A DNA stretch of 64,000 nucleotides, taken from Sideroxyarcus sp. (lineage in GTDB: Bacteria > Pseudomonadota > Gammaproteobacteria > Burkholderiales > Gallionellaceae). The notes beneath the pieces were generated by a model. The model saw nothing but the letters and a program-made list of their open reading frames with translations. It was not told the origin of the DNA and made no database searches. The translations under genes were made by a program, and so were the position numbers. Positions 45,016 to 57,941 of the stretch are shown here, piece by piece. Where the stretch lies: the NCBI GenBank assembly GCA_030651895.1, contig JAUSBR010000017.1, positions 19,869 to 83,868 of the forward strand, in the 5' to 3' direction. Numbering within the stretch: position 1 is the stretch's first letter; each line of letters opens with the position of its first letter.

Positions 45016-46806
45016 TCACAGTCCAGCGCTTTGTAATGACTGAAGAAACGTTTTGGCGTCCTGATAGCCCGTCACGCGGTGGTCGGCCAGCTCTTTGCCC
45101 TGCGTATCGAAGAACAAAGTCGCGGGCGGACCGAACAACTGGAAGCGTTGCATCAGGGCTTTGTCGTCGGCATCGTTGGCGGTCACGTCGGCCTGCAGCA
45201 GAACGGAGCCCTTCAAGCTGGACTGAACTGCCGCATCGCTGAAGGTGAACCGTTCCATCTCCTTGCACGACACGCACCAGTCCGCGTAGAAATCCAGCAT
45301 CACCGTCTTGCCGCCGGCTTGGGCGATACGTTTGTCCAGCTCGGCACTGCTCTTCACGCGCTCGAACTGCAGTGTGGCAAAGCTCTCGGGGGCGGCTCGG
45401 CCGAGGGTGCCGAGCGGGCGCAGGATGTCGCGCGCGCCGGACAGGGCGCCGATGAGATAGGCCACGCCCAGCAGCAGGGCGAGGATGCCGATACCCTTGC
45501 CCAGCTTGTGCAGGCCGCGCGCGGTATGCGGCAGGGGGTCAAGTGCGCGCAGGTAGATGGCCGAGAAGATCAGCAGCGCCGCCCACAGCAGCATGTGCGC
45601 GGAAAGCGGGATGACGGGCGAAACGATCCAGATCGCCATCGCCAGCATCATCACGCCGAAGAAACGCTTCACCGCTTCCATCCAGGGGCCGGTCTTGGGC
45701 AAGAGTGCCCCGGCCGAAGTGCCAATGATGAGCAGCGGCAAGCCCATGCCCAGTCCCATCGCGTACAGGGCGGCGCCGCCCAGCACGGCATCGTGGGTCT
45801 GACTTATATATACGAGGGCGCCGGCAAGCGGGGCAGCGACGCAGGGGCCGATGATCAGGGCGGACAGCACGCCCATACCGAACACGCCGGAAAGGTGACC
45901 GCCGTGCAGTCTGTTACTGGTATTGGTGAGCTTGCTTTGCAGTGCGGTGGGCAGCTGCAGTTCATAGAGTCCGAACATCGACAGCGACAGGATCACGAAC
46001 AGTGCGGCGGAACTGCCCAGTACCCAAGGGGTCTGCAGATCGTTCGAAGCGAGCGCGCCGGAATAGCCAGCCGCGACACCTGCGATCGTGTAAGTGATCG
46101 CCATGCCCTGCACATAGGCGAACGATAGTATGAAGGCATGCCTGTGGGTGATGTTATGCCCGTGCCCGACGATGATGCGCGAGAGGATGGGGAGCATAGG
46201 GAATACACAGGGCGTCAATGCGAGCAACAGTCCCGCACCGAAGAAGAACGAAATAATGAGCCAGAAACTGCCATCCTTGAACAGGCTGGCGATCTGTGTG
46301 TTCTCATTGTCCGGCGGAGGCGACACCGCCGCAACGGGGGCCGGAGTCGCGCTGATCACGGTCACCAGATCGACGCTCAGCTGTTTTTCGATGGGCGGGT
46401 AGCACAGGCCCTTGTCGCTGCAGCCCTGATAGGTCGCGTTCAGCAGCAGCGGTTTTCCGGCTTCGGCCTTCTCGATCAGTATCTCGGCCTGGAAGGACTG
46501 GTGGTACACCTCGAGCACGCCGAAGTTGGGGTCGTCCTTACTCTCGCCTTGCGGCAACGAGACGCGGGTGATCTTCGCCTTGCCTTGGCCGATACTGAAA
46601 GCGACCTTGTCGCGGTACAGGTAATAGCCGGGGGTGATGCGGAAGCTGGCGATCAGCTTCCGCTGGTCGACCGCATGTATCTCCAGCCCGAAAGCCTGGT
46701 CGGCCGGCAGGAAAGTCGATTTCTTGCTGCCGAAGGAAAGCAGATCGGCTTGCGCCAGCGGCGCAAGGCTCAGCAGCAACAACAGGGAAAGCAGGCGTCT
46801 TATCAT
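45016..46806 (-). CDS. dsbD: Thiol:disulfide interchange protein DsbD
   Basis: A 596-residue inner membrane protein. A signal peptide (LLSLLLLLSLAPLAQA) precedes the N-terminal immunoglobulin-like domain with CSDKGLCYPP. The central eight-helix part has TPCVFPMLPIL and GPCVAAPLAGAL, each with the redox cysteine. The C-terminal thioredoxin domain has YADWCVSCKEME. All six cysteines needed to pass electrons from thioredoxin to DsbC/DsbG and cytochrome c maturation are present. It overlaps cutA by 4 bp. Confidence 0.95.
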   Translation of the reverse strand: MIRRLLSLLLLLSLAPLAQADLLSFGSKKSTFLPADQAFGLEIHAVDQRKLIASFRITPGYYLYRDKVAFSIGQGKAKITRVSLPQGESKDDPNFGVLEVYHQSFQAEILIEKAEAGKPLLLNATYQGCSDKGLCYPPIEKQLSVDLVTVISATPAPVAAVSPPPDNENTQIASLFKDGSFWLIISFFFGAGLLLALTPCVFPMLPILSRIIVGHGHNITHRHAFILSFAYVQGMAITYTIAGVAAGYSGALASNDLQTPWVLGSSAALFVILSLSMFGLYELQLPTALQSKLTNTSNRLHGGHLSGVFGMGVLSALIIGPCVAAPLAGALVYISQTHDAVLGGAALYAMGLGMGLPLLIIGTSAGALLPKTGPWMEAVKRFFGVMMLAMAIWIVSPVIPLSAHMLLWAALLIFSAIYLRALDPLPHTARGLHKLGKGIGILALLLGVAYLIGALSGARDILRPLGTLGRAAPESFATLQFERVKSSAELDKRIAQAGGKTVMLDFYADWCVSCKEMERFTFSDAAVQSSLKGSVLLQADVTANDADDKALMQRFQLFGPPATLFFDTQGKELADHRVTGYQDAKTFLQSLQSAGL

Positions 46807-47141
46807 TTTTCTCTCTTCGGTTCGGTCTCTTGTCGGACCCAGTTCAGATAATCCGGCAGACCGGCGCTGACAGGCAGCGCGACGATCTCCGGCAGTTCAT
46901 AAGGGTGCAGCTTGCGCAATGCGGCTTCCAGACGCGGATAAGCCGCACGCGTCGTCTTGATCAGCAACGGCACTTCGTCGGTGTGGTTGAGCTTGCCTTC
47001 CCAGCGATAGACCGAAGTGCATCCGGCCAGGATGTTGACGCAAGCCGCGACACCTTCTGTGACCAGCGCATCGGCGATGCGTTCCGCAGTCGCCCGGTCC
47101 GGCAGGTTGCTGATGACCATGATGACTTCGGCTGTACTCAT
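46803..47141 (-). CDS. cutA: Divalent-cation tolerance protein CutA
   Basis: The ORF in the track runs upstream into holA; the ATG at 47141 gives 112 residues beginning STAEVIMVISNLPDRATAER. The trimeric CutA1 fold is recognised by VAACVNILAGCTSVYRWEGK, DEVPLLIKTTRAAY and HPYELPEIVALPV. The protein is linked to copper tolerance in enterobacteria, though its true role is unsettled. It overlaps holA and dsbD by 4 bp each, and cutA-dsbD order is common. Confidence 0.95.
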   Translation of the reverse strand: MSTAEVIMVISNLPDRATAERIADALVTEGVAACVNILAGCTSVYRWEGKLNHTDEVPLLIKTTRAAYPRLEAALRKLHPYELPEIVALPVSAGLPDYLNWVRQETEPKREK

Positions 47142-48151
47142 CTGGCCCCCGCCCGCGCGCAGCGCACGCCGAGTTGCTGCAGCTCGTCCCACACATCGCC
47201 CTGGCGCAGGCCTTTCACCAGCCGGTCGATCTGCGCGGCCTGACGCAATGCGCGTTCGGCGAAAGTCGGTGTGAAGCGGCGCACCGCGCGCTCCACCAGC
47301 TTCTGGCGCACACCCCAGACGCGCGCATCGCGCAGCGCGCCGGAGAGGTTGCCGCTCTGCTGCATGGCGCGCGAGACTTTGGCCAGCGTGCGGATGTCTT
47401 CCGCCACTGCCCATAGCACCAGCACGGTCGCCGTGCCTTCGGCACGCAAGCCGTCAAGGATGCGCACGTAACGTTCGGCATCGCCGGCCAGCATCGCTTC
47501 GGAAAGTTTGAACACGTCGTAGCGTGCCACGTCCATCACCGAGTCTTTCACCTGATCGAAAGACAGCGGCCCGGCCGGGAACAGCAGCGCGAGTTTTTGT
47601 ATCTCCTGGAATGCCGCGAGCAGATTGCCTTCCACGCGCTGTGCCAGAAAGGCCAGTGTGTCTGCATCGGCGGACTGGTTCTGTCGTTTCAATCGGGCGG
47701 CGATCCAGGCGGGCAAGACGGCGAGCGAGACCTCGTCCGCACTGACGACGGTGGCGTGCTGCTCCAGCGCGGTGAACCATTTGCTCTTCATCGCGGTACC
47801 GTCGAGACGCGGCAGCGAGATGATGGTGAGAGTGTCCGCGTTGAGGTTCTCGCAATGTTCCTGCAATGCCTGAGCGCCTTCCACGCCGGGTTTGCCGGAC
47901 GGGATGCGCAGGTCGATGACCTTGCGGTCGGCGAACAGCGACATGCTTTGCGCGCTGTTGCGCAACTCGGCCCACTTGAAACCCTGCTCGGCGATGAGTG
48001 TCTCGCGTTCGGTGAAGCCCGCCGCGCGTGCGGCCGCGCGGATGGCATCGGCGGCCTCGATGGCGAGCAGCAGCGCCTCGCCGTGGATCACATACAGCGA
48101 CCCCAGGCCTTTGGCCAGATGCTGCGGCAGATCTTCGCTCGATATCCTCAT
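47138..48151 (-). CDS. holA: DNA polymerase III delta subunit
   Basis: A 337-residue clamp-loader subunit. It opens RISSEDLPQHLAKGLGSLYV and LYVIHGEALLLAIEAADAI, typical of the AAA-like domain I of HolA, followed by LIAEQGFKWAELRNSAQSMS and FADRKVIDLRIPSGKPG, and a helical C-terminal domain III. It opens the beta clamp for loading on DNA. It follows lptE by 4 bp, an order found widely in proteobacteria. Confidence 0.95.
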   Translation of the reverse strand: MRISSEDLPQHLAKGLGSLYVIHGEALLLAIEAADAIRAAARAAGFTERETLIAEQGFKWAELRNSAQSMSLFADRKVIDLRIPSGKPGVEGAQALQEHCENLNADTLTIISLPRLDGTAMKSKWFTALEQHATVVSADEVSLAVLPAWIAARLKRQNQSADADTLAFLAQRVEGNLLAAFQEIQKLALLFPAGPLSFDQVKDSVMDVARYDVFKLSEAMLAGDAERYVRILDGLRAEGTATVLVLWAVAEDIRTLAKVSRAMQQSGNLSGALRDARVWGVRQKLVERAVRRFTPTFAERALRQAAQIDRLVKGLRQGDVWDELQQLGVRCARAGAR

Positions 48152-48155
48152 GGGA

Positions 48156-48658
48156 CTACAGTTGCGGCTTGGCCCGGCTCAAACGGCGCATGGCCTGGGC
48201 CACCGCGTCGGCGCGCATGTCTTTATAGAGCAGCGACTCTTCCTGTTCCTTGGCGAACACTTGTTCATCGTCGTAAGGCAGAATACGCGACAGCACTATC
48301 TCTTCCGATTGCAGCCAGTCGTTCTGCTGGCTGTCGTAGGCGCGCAGGGACACGCGGTAGAACAGCTGGTATTCCTTGACGCGGCCGCTGCCGGAAAGAG
48401 ACAGGATCTGCTTCGAAGCCAGCTCGGAGACGACCTCCAGCACCAGTTCGGCCTGGTCGGGTTTTTCGGTCATGGTCACCTTGCTGGATGTCAGCGCACG
48501 GCGCAGGTCGGACACGAATGGAGTCTCGCCTGATCTCTTCAGGTACAGCGACTTGAAGGCGAACTGCATGCCCTTGAGATCGCTGCCGCGCAGATGGAAG
48601 CCGCAGGCGGCCAGCGACAGCGTCGCGGCGAGTAACAGCAGTCGTGTCGTATTCGTCA

Positions 48659-48659
<1 letters not shown>
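48156..48659 (-). CDS. lptE: LPS assembly lipoprotein LptE
   Basis: A 167-residue lipoprotein: LLLLAATLSLAACGFHLRGS is the signal peptide, lipobox (LAAC) and conserved GFHLRG of LptE. The rest matches the family with LTSSKVTMTEKPDQAELVL. It plugs the LptD barrel and helps LPS reach the outer leaflet. It starts on the leuS stop codon, so the two are coupled; leuS-lptE-holA is a conserved order. Confidence 0.95.
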
Positions 48660-52212
<3,553 letters not shown>

Positions 52213-52286
52213 GCGGCGAAACTGGGTTAAAATTCGGGTCCAAAAAATCTATTCATATCGTTTCATATTGTTCAGGAGAGTGGCAT

Positions 52287-53183
52287 ATGTCCCGTAAACA
52301 CCCAGTTATCGCCGTTACCGGTTCGTCCGGCGCCGGTACCACCACCGTCAAGCGCGCGTTCGAGAACATCTTCCGCCGCGAGAGCATCAGTGCCGCCGTT
52401 GTCGAAGGCGACAGCATGCACAGCCTGGACCGCATGGCGTTCCGCGCTGCCGCAGCTGAGGCCGCCAAACAAAATAACCATTCCTTCAGCCATTTCGGCC
52501 CGTTCTCCAACCACTTCGACAAGATCGAAGAGATGTTCAAGCAATACGGCGAAACCGGCATGTGCAAGCGCCGCTACTATGTGCATAGCGATGTCGAAGC
52601 CGACGAGCACAACAAGCATTTCGGCGTGACCGACCTCAAGCCCGGCACCTTTACGCCCTGGGAAGACATCGAGAAGGACACCGACCTGTTGTTCTACGAG
52701 GGCCTGCACGGTCTGGTCAAGAACGATGAAAAGAACGTCGACGCAGGCCGCCATGTCGACCTGGGCATCGGCGTGGTGCCGGTGGTCAACCTCGAGTGGA
52801 TCCAGAAGATCCACCGCGACAAGGCCGAGCGTGGCTATTCCGCCGAAGCGACCGTGGATACCATCCTGCGCCGCATGCCCGACTACATCAAATACATCAC
52901 CCCGCAGTTCTCGCGCACGCACATCAACTTCCAGCGCGTGGCCACGGTGGACACATCCAACCCCTTCATCGCGCGCGATATCCCGACCCCGGACGAAAGC
53001 TTCGTGGTCATTCGCTTCCGCGATCCCAAGGGCGTGGACTTCCCTTACTACCTGCAAATGATCCCCAACTCGTTCATGTCCCGCGCCAACACCCTGGTGG
53101 TGCCCGGCGGCAAGATGAGCCATGCGATGGAGATCATCCTGTCGCCGATCATGCACGACATGATCCAGAACAAGAAGAAGTAA
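52287..53183 (+). CDS. prk: Phosphoribulokinase
   Basis: ATG 52287 has GGAG 9 bp ahead and yields 298 residues of the proteobacterial class I type. The P-loop is AVTGSSGAGTTTVKRAF, followed by VVEGDSMHS, SHFGPFSNHFDKIEEMF and LLFYEGLHGLV. It phosphorylates ribulose-5-phosphate to the RuBisCO substrate and so marks the organism as able to run the Calvin cycle. RuBisCO genes are not nearby, which is common when prk is kept apart. A strong terminator ends the transcript. Confidence 0.95.
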   Translation: MSRKHPVIAVTGSSGAGTTTVKRAFENIFRRESISAAVVEGDSMHSLDRMAFRAAAAEAAKQNNHSFSHFGPFSNHFDKIEEMFKQYGETGMCKRRYYVHSDVEADEHNKHFGVTDLKPGTFTPWEDIEKDTDLLFYEGLHGLVKNDEKNVDAGRHVDLGIGVVPVVNLEWIQKIHRDKAERGYSAEATVDTILRRMPDYIKYITPQFSRTHINFQRVATVDTSNPFIARDIPTPDESFVVIRFRDPKGVDFPYYLQMIPNSFMSRANTLVVPGGKMSHAMEIILSPIMHDMIQNKKK

Positions 53184-53200
53184 GACTTGCGGTAAACAAC

Positions 53201-53238
53201 GGAACGGGGAAGCGGAGACGCTTCCCCGTTTTGCTTTG
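53201..53238 (+). terminator. Intrinsic terminator of the prk gene
   Basis: A perfect 12-bp stem, AACGGGGAAGCG/CGCTTCCCCGTT, with a GAGA loop is followed by TTGCTTT. Confidence 0.92.
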
Positions 53239-53261
53239 TACAATGGGCACAGGAGGCAATG

Positions 53262-53627
53262 ATGGCAGACAACGATTTTGACCGGATCAAAAAGCAGGTG
53301 CGCGAGTTCGTGCAGGAACGCGACTGGGACCAGTTCCATTCGCCCAAGAACCTCTCCATGGCGCTCATCGTCGAGGCCGCCGAGATGGTGGAACATTTCC
53401 AGTGGCTGACAGAGGAGCAGAGCAGCAACCTGTCGCCGGAGAAGCTGGCCGAAGTCGAACAGGAACTTGCCGACATTCAGGTCTACCTCATCAGTCTGGC
53501 GGAGAAACTGAAGCTGGACATCATCGCCGCCGTGGACAAGAAACTGGTGTTGAACGCCGCGAAGTATCCGGCGGATAAGGTGCGCGGCAGCTCGAAAAAA
53601 TACAACGAGTACAAAGATCGAAGCTGA
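53262..53627 (+). CDS. MazG-like nucleotide pyrophosphohydrolase
   Basis: AGGAGG with 5 bp spacing favours the ATG at 53262 over that at 53259, giving 121 residues. The all-alpha NTP pyrophosphatase fold of the RS21-C6/MazG-like type shows in SPKNLSMALIVEAAEMVEHF and the acidic EQELADIQVYLISLAEKL, which hold the magnesium ligands (E-x2-E and E-x3-D patterns). Relatives hydrolyse dCTP and modified nucleotides to clean the pool. It is followed 33 bp later by uvrD. Confidence 0.88.
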   Translation: MADNDFDRIKKQVREFVQERDWDQFHSPKNLSMALIVEAAEMVEHFQWLTEEQSSNLSPEKLAEVEQELADIQVYLISLAEKLKLDIIAAVDKKLVLNAAKYPADKVRGSSKKYNEYKDRS

Positions 53628-53660
53628 AGAAGAGCCGCGGTCGTGTGGGATAATCCGCCC

Positions 53661-55835
53661 ATGAATCCATCCCTGCTTTCCGGCCTCAATCCCGAACAAC
53701 GCGCCGCCGTCGAACTCCCCGCCCAGTCCGCGCTCATCCTCGCCGGAGCGGGTAGCGGCAAGACCCGTGTGCTCACCACGCGCATCGCCTATCTCATCAG
53801 TACCGGACAGGTCTCGCCGCACGGCATCCTCGCGGTGACTTTCACCAACAAGGCGGCCAAGGAGATGGTCACGCGCTTGTCGGCGATGCTGCCGATCAAC
53901 ACGCGCGGCATGTGGATCGGCACCTTCCACGGCCTGTGCAACCGCATGCTGCGCGCGCACTACCGCGAGGCGAACCTGCCGCAGACCTTCCAGATCCTCG
54001 ATTCCGGCGACCAGCTCTCCGCCATCAAGCGCCTGATGAAGGCGATGAACGTGGATGACGAGAAATACCCGCCGCGCGAGATGCAGAACTTCATCAGCGG
54101 CCGCAAGGAAGAAGGTCTTCGCGCGAGCGAGGTGGAAGCCTACGACCCCTACACGCGGCGCAAGGTGGAGGTCTTCGCCGAATATGACGCGCAGTGCCAG
54201 CGCGAAGGGGTGGTGGATTTCTCCGAACTGTTGTTGCGCTGCTACGAGCTGCTGTCGAGAAATGCGGCGTTGCGCGAGCACTATCAGGAGCGCTTCAAGC
54301 ACATCCTGGTGGATGAGTTCCAGGATACCAACCCTCTGCAATACCGCTGGCTGAAGCTGCTGGCCGGACAGAATAATGCCTTGTTCGCAGTGGGTGACGA
54401 CGACCAGTCCATCTACGCCTTCCGCGGCGCCAACGTCGGCAACATGCAGGAGCTGCTGCGCGACTTCCATGTCGAGAACGTCATTAAGCTGGAGCAGAAC
54501 TACCGCTCTCACGGCAACATTCTCGAAGCCGCCAACGCGCTCATTCAAAATAACCGCAACCGCCTCGGCAAGAACCTGTGGACCGATGCCGACAAGGGCG
54601 AGCAGATCCGCGTGTACGAGGCGGGTACCGATGTAGACGAGGCGGCCTTCATCGTCGACGAGATCAAACAGCTCAACCGCGAGGGCGTGCGGCTTTCCGA
54701 GATGGCGCTGTTGTATCGCTCCAATGCACAGTCGCGAGTGCTGGAACATTCGCTGGTGTCGGGCGGATTGTCCTATCGCGTCTATGGCGGCCTGCGCTTC
54801 TTCGAGCGGCAGGAGATCAAGCACACGATGGCTTATCTGCGTCTGATGGAGAACACCGACGACGACAACGCGCTGCTGCGCATCATCAACTTCCCCACGC
54901 GCGGCATCGGCGCGCGCAGCATCGAGCAGTTGCAGGAATCCGCCAAGATGAACAACACCACGCTGTGGGATGCGGCGGCGCGTGCGGGCGGCAAGGTCAC
55001 GGCCTTCGTCGGACTGATCGAATCCTTGCGCAACGGCACGCAGAACCTGCCGCTGCCCGAGATCGTCGAGCATGTGCTGCAGCACAGCGGGCTGGTCACG
55101 CACTATGAGACCGAGAAGGCTTCGGTATCCAAGCGGCGCGAGGCGGAAGAGCGGCTGGAGAACCTCAACGAACTCATCAACTCGGCCACGCTGTTCGTGC
55201 ACGAGAACGAGGACGACAGCCTCACCGCCTTCCTCACCCACGCCACGCTGGAGTCGGGCGAACACCAGGCGGGCGACAGCGAGGACGCGCTGCATCTGAT
55301 GACCGTGCATTCGGCCAAGGGTCTGGAGTTCCATACCGTGTTCATTACCGGGCTGGAAGAGAGTCTGTTCCCGCACCAGAACAGCATCGACAACGGCGAT
55401 CTCGACGAGGAACGCCGCCTGATGTACGTGGCGATCACCCGCGCGCGCCGCCGCCTGTACCTCACCTTCGCGCAGAGCCGCATGCTGCACGGGCAGACGC
55501 ACTACAGTGCAGCGTCGAGTTTCCTGCGCGAACTGCCGGAAGAGTTGCTGCACTGGCTGACGCCGCGGGTGAGCGCGCGCAAGACTTTCCACACCAGCGC
55601 GTATGAGACCAGCAGTTACGCCAAGGCATTCGCTGCCAGTCCGGCTGCGCCCATACCGCATGTTTCGCCCGATTCGATATGGCGCATCGGCCAGCGCGTG
55701 TTCCACCAGAAATTCGGCGAGGGTGTGGTGACGGACACCGAAGGCGGCGGCAGCGACGGCCGCGTGCAGGTCAATTTCAAACGCGCGGGCAGCAAGTGGC
55801 TCGCGCTCGAATATGCCAAGCTCGAAGCTATCTGA
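53661..55835 (+). CDS. uvrD: UvrD/PcrA-type superfamily 1 DNA helicase
   Basis: ATG 53661 gives 724 residues, the length of UvrD. Helicase motifs are in order: LILAGAGSGKTRVLTTRIAY (I), GTFHGLCNRML (Ib region), ILVDEFQDTNPLQYRWLKLL (II), AVGDDDQSIYAFRGA (III), LEQNYRSHGNIL (IV region), and VHSAKGLEFHTVF and YVAITRARRRL (V, VI). A C-terminal Tudor-like segment (VGQR-type: GQRVFHQKFGEGVVTD) is kept. It unwinds 3'-5' in mismatch and nucleotide excision repair. Confidence 0.95.
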   Translation: MNPSLLSGLNPEQRAAVELPAQSALILAGAGSGKTRVLTTRIAYLISTGQVSPHGILAVTFTNKAAKEMVTRLSAMLPINTRGMWIGTFHGLCNRMLRAHYREANLPQTFQILDSGDQLSAIKRLMKAMNVDDEKYPPREMQNFISGRKEEGLRASEVEAYDPYTRRKVEVFAEYDAQCQREGVVDFSELLLRCYELLSRNAALREHYQERFKHILVDEFQDTNPLQYRWLKLLAGQNNALFAVGDDDQSIYAFRGANVGNMQELLRDFHVENVIKLEQNYRSHGNILEAANALIQNNRNRLGKNLWTDADKGEQIRVYEAGTDVDEAAFIVDEIKQLNREGVRLSEMALLYRSNAQSRVLEHSLVSGGLSYRVYGGLRFFERQEIKHTMAYLRLMENTDDDNALLRIINFPTRGIGARSIEQLQESAKMNNTTLWDAAARAGGKVTAFVGLIESLRNGTQNLPLPEIVEHVLQHSGLVTHYETEKASVSKRREAEERLENLNELINSATLFVHENEDDSLTAFLTHATLESGEHQAGDSEDALHLMTVHSAKGLEFHTVFITGLEESLFPHQNSIDNGDLDEERRLMYVAITRARRRLYLTFAQSRMLHGQTHYSAASSFLRELPEELLHWLTPRVSARKTFHTSAYETSSYAKAFAASPAAPIPHVSPDSIWRIGQRVFHQKFGEGVVTDTEGGGSDGRVQVNFKRAGSKWLALEYAKLEAI

Positions 55836-56277
55836 TGCCGTTCCGGACGAGTGCTTGCGTCTGCTGGTCGAGAGCTACCACAGGCTGACGGGAAAACAGC
55901 TGCTCGAAGGTGTACCTGTGGATATCGCCGCTTTGCGCATCGCCGTGTGGAATGCGCCACGCGCCATCGTGGCGCACGGCACCGAAGACGACCCGCTCTT
56001 CTTTTACGGCAACCGTCTGGCGCTGCAGTTGTTCGAGATGAGTTTCGCGGAATTCACGCAGCTGCCTTCGCGCCTTTCCGCCGAGCCACTGGCGCAGGAG
56101 GCGCGCGAGAAACTGCTGGCGAAGGTCACGCAGCAGGGCTATGTCGACAACTACTCGGGCTTGCGCATCGCCAGCAGCGGCAGGCGCTTCATGATCACGG
56201 ACTGCACGGTGTGGAATCTCGCCGACGAACAGGGCGGCTATCACGGTCAGGCGGCGGTGTTCGTCGCTGCGCCTTGA
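55813..56277 (+). CDS. MEKHLA-domain protein
   Basis: A 154-residue protein with the C-terminal MEKHLA layout: LVESYHRLTGKQLL, AVWNAPRAIVAHGTEDDPLF, FFYGNRLALQLFEMSFAEFTQ and a closing segment YSGLRIASSGRRFMITDCTV. The domain resembles PAS-like sensory modules and occurs alone in many bacteria. Ligand and partners are unknown. The start overlaps the uvrD end by 23 bp; there is no convincing later start, so the first one is kept. Confidence 0.8.
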   Translation: MPSSKLSDAVPDECLRLLVESYHRLTGKQLLEGVPVDIAALRIAVWNAPRAIVAHGTEDDPLFFYGNRLALQLFEMSFAEFTQLPSRLSAEPLAQEAREKLLAKVTQQGYVDNYSGLRIASSGRRFMITDCTVWNLADEQGGYHGQAAVFVAAP

Positions 56278-56328
56278 AGTATTGGAAACAGTAAGGCAAG
56301 ACTCGATCAATCAACGGAGGAACGAATC

Positions 56329-56679
56329 ATGAGCAAATCATTCAAGGAACTCATCCAGCACCTGAATCCGCCACTGGCGACTTTCCGCAAGGAAGCGGCG
56401 GCCACCATGACCGGCTTCGACGCGATGTCGAAGGCGGCGATGACTGCGGGTGTGATCTCGGCGCTGGACAAGGAACTGATCGCCACCGCCATCGCTGTGG
56501 CAACGCGTTGCGAAGGCTGCATCGCCTACCACGTGCGGACGCTGGTGCGGCTGGGCGCCACCCGCGAACAGCTCAACGAGATGCTGGCTGTCGCGGTGTA
56601 CATGGGCGGCGGTCCCTCGCTGATGTATGCGGGCGAGGTGATGCACGCCTTTGAGGAATTCTCCCAGCCGACCGATTAG
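56329..56679 (+). CDS. AhpD-like/carboxymuconolactone decarboxylase family protein
   Basis: A 116-residue all-helical protein with the CMD fold and the redox pair in RCEGCIAYHVRTLVRLG (CxxC, followed by the conserved His), as in AhpD proteins. A strong AAACGGAGGAACG-like site (GGAGG) precedes the ATG. Family members use the cysteines for peroxide reduction or thiol exchange. The gene ends 4 bp into the 3' end of the opposite-strand gene. Confidence 0.88.
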   Translation: MSKSFKELIQHLNPPLATFRKEAAATMTGFDAMSKAAMTAGVISALDKELIATAIAVATRCEGCIAYHVRTLVRLGATREQLNEMLAVAVYMGGGPSLMYAGEVMHAFEEFSQPTD

Positions 56680-57170
56680 GCGGCAGGTGCCGGGAACTTG
56701 GCGGCCAGTTTGTCCGGCACTTCGCGTTTCGCGGCCTGGGCAAAGGAGCCGAATTCCATCACCGCGGTGACCAACACCATGATCACCGTTGGCATCAGCG
56801 CGACGCGCGTGAGTGCGGTCCAGATGATGTGGCTCATGTTGTGGTCCTTGGTCGAGATGCTGATCAGCCAGGCCAGGAAGATCAGTGTCGCCGAGACTGC
56901 ATAAGCCAGCATCAGCAGCTTGCAACGCCCGAAGCTGATCTTCCAGTGCATGTCCACGAACCAGGTGGTGGTCTTCTTGCTGCGCAGATAGATCCAGGCG
57001 ATGAGCGCCCCCGAGCAGAGCAGCGGGATGAGCAAACCCACCATGCCTATCTTCAACGCCAGTATCGCGGGCGTCATCAGCAGATCGAACAGGAATACGC
57101 CCGAGATGAACAGGTTGTGGGGGGCTTGCGCTTTCTTGACTTCCTCCGGTGTGGCATTTTCGTAACGCAT
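56676..57170 (-). CDS. Unrecognised four-helix membrane protein
   Basis: A 164-residue protein with about four hydrophobic segments (LFISGVFLFDLLMTPAILAL, GLLIPLLCSGALIAWIYL, LLMLAYAVSATLIFLAWLIS, VALMPTVIMVLVTAVM) and a soluble tail. No family was recognised. It is 15 bp from the next gene in the same direction, a BPSS1780-type membrane protein, and the two may form a pair. Confidence 0.75.
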   Translation of the reverse strand: MRYENATPEEVKKAQAPHNLFISGVFLFDLLMTPAILALKIGMVGLLIPLLCSGALIAWIYLRSKKTTTWFVDMHWKISFGRCKLLMLAYAVSATLIFLAWLISISTKDHNMSHIIWTALTRVALMPTVIMVLVTAVMEFGSFAQAAKREVPDKLAAKFPAPAA

Positions 57171-57185
57171 GATGAAGCTCCAATA

Positions 57186-57932
57186 TTATTGAGAAACTGG
57201 TGTCTCCTCGGCGATCTCATCGGGGAGAGGAAAGATGTCGCTGTAGCACGCGTAGAGCGAGGTGACCATCACCGGGATCAGAATGATCCAGCCCAGCATC
57301 ATGGGCACTGTCGCGACGATGGCCAGCAGGATGAACACCAAGCCGTAGACGAACATCGCGCCGATGTTGCGGAAGAAGGCGCGCAGGCTAAGTTTCATCG
57401 CCTCGAAAGGCGAGAGACGGTTGAAGTACACCAGCATGGGCGCGAACTGTGCCGCCATCATCAGCACCGAGAACAGCACAAGGCCCACCAGAATGGCGAT
57501 GCCTGCGCCCGCAAAGGCATCGAAGATCACCTGCGGATCCTGTGGCGGCGTATCGCTGGTCATGATGCCGATCAGCGCCGACGCGCCCATGCCGATCATC
57601 AGCCCCAGAATGAGGAACTGCCCGAGCAGTGTCAGACCACCCACGGTGACCAGCTGCGTTGTGAACTGGCGGAAGCCGCTGAACAGGTGCGCGAGTTCGA
57701 GTTCTTCGCCACGGTCCAATGCGCGGCAGCCTGACATCAGTCCCGCCATGACGACCGGTCCGAGCAGCGTCGCCAGGGGTTGGCCCACGGTCGGGATGGA
57801 TGACAGCAGCACGGCGCCGCCAAAGGCGATCAGCAGCAATACCAGCCACAGCACGGGCGACTTGGTGAACAATGCCCAGCCCTGTTTGATCCACATCCAT
57901 CCGCGTTCTGCTGCTACATGGTTCACTTCCAT
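57186..57932 (-). CDS. BPSS1780-family membrane protein
   Basis: A 248-residue protein of the betaproteobacterial BPSS1780 family: the N-terminus GWMWIKQGWALFTKSPVLWL and the following six or so helices match it. The function is unknown. Downstream is the unrecognised membrane protein; upstream is thrB with a 9-bp gap, so the four minus-strand genes from DUF2782 to here could be one transcript. Confidence 0.82.
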   Translation of the reverse strand: MEVNHVAAERGWMWIKQGWALFTKSPVLWLVLLLIAFGGAVLLSSIPTVGQPLATLLGPVVMAGLMSGCRALDRGEELELAHLFSGFRQFTTQLVTVGGLTLLGQFLILGLMIGMGASALIGIMTSDTPPQDPQVIFDAFAGAGIAILVGLVLFSVLMMAAQFAPMLVYFNRLSPFEAMKLSLRAFFRNIGAMFVYGLVFILLAIVATVPMMLGWIILIPVMVTSLYACYSDIFPLPDEIAEETPVSQ

Positions 57933-57941
57933 AATGCCTCC

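Noticed and set aside
52272-55706. An 1144-residue minus-strand ORF opposite prk, the MazG-like gene and uvrD.
   Set aside because: It spans three genes with clear motifs on the other strand and contains no recognisable domain. High GC content keeps stops rare in this frame.
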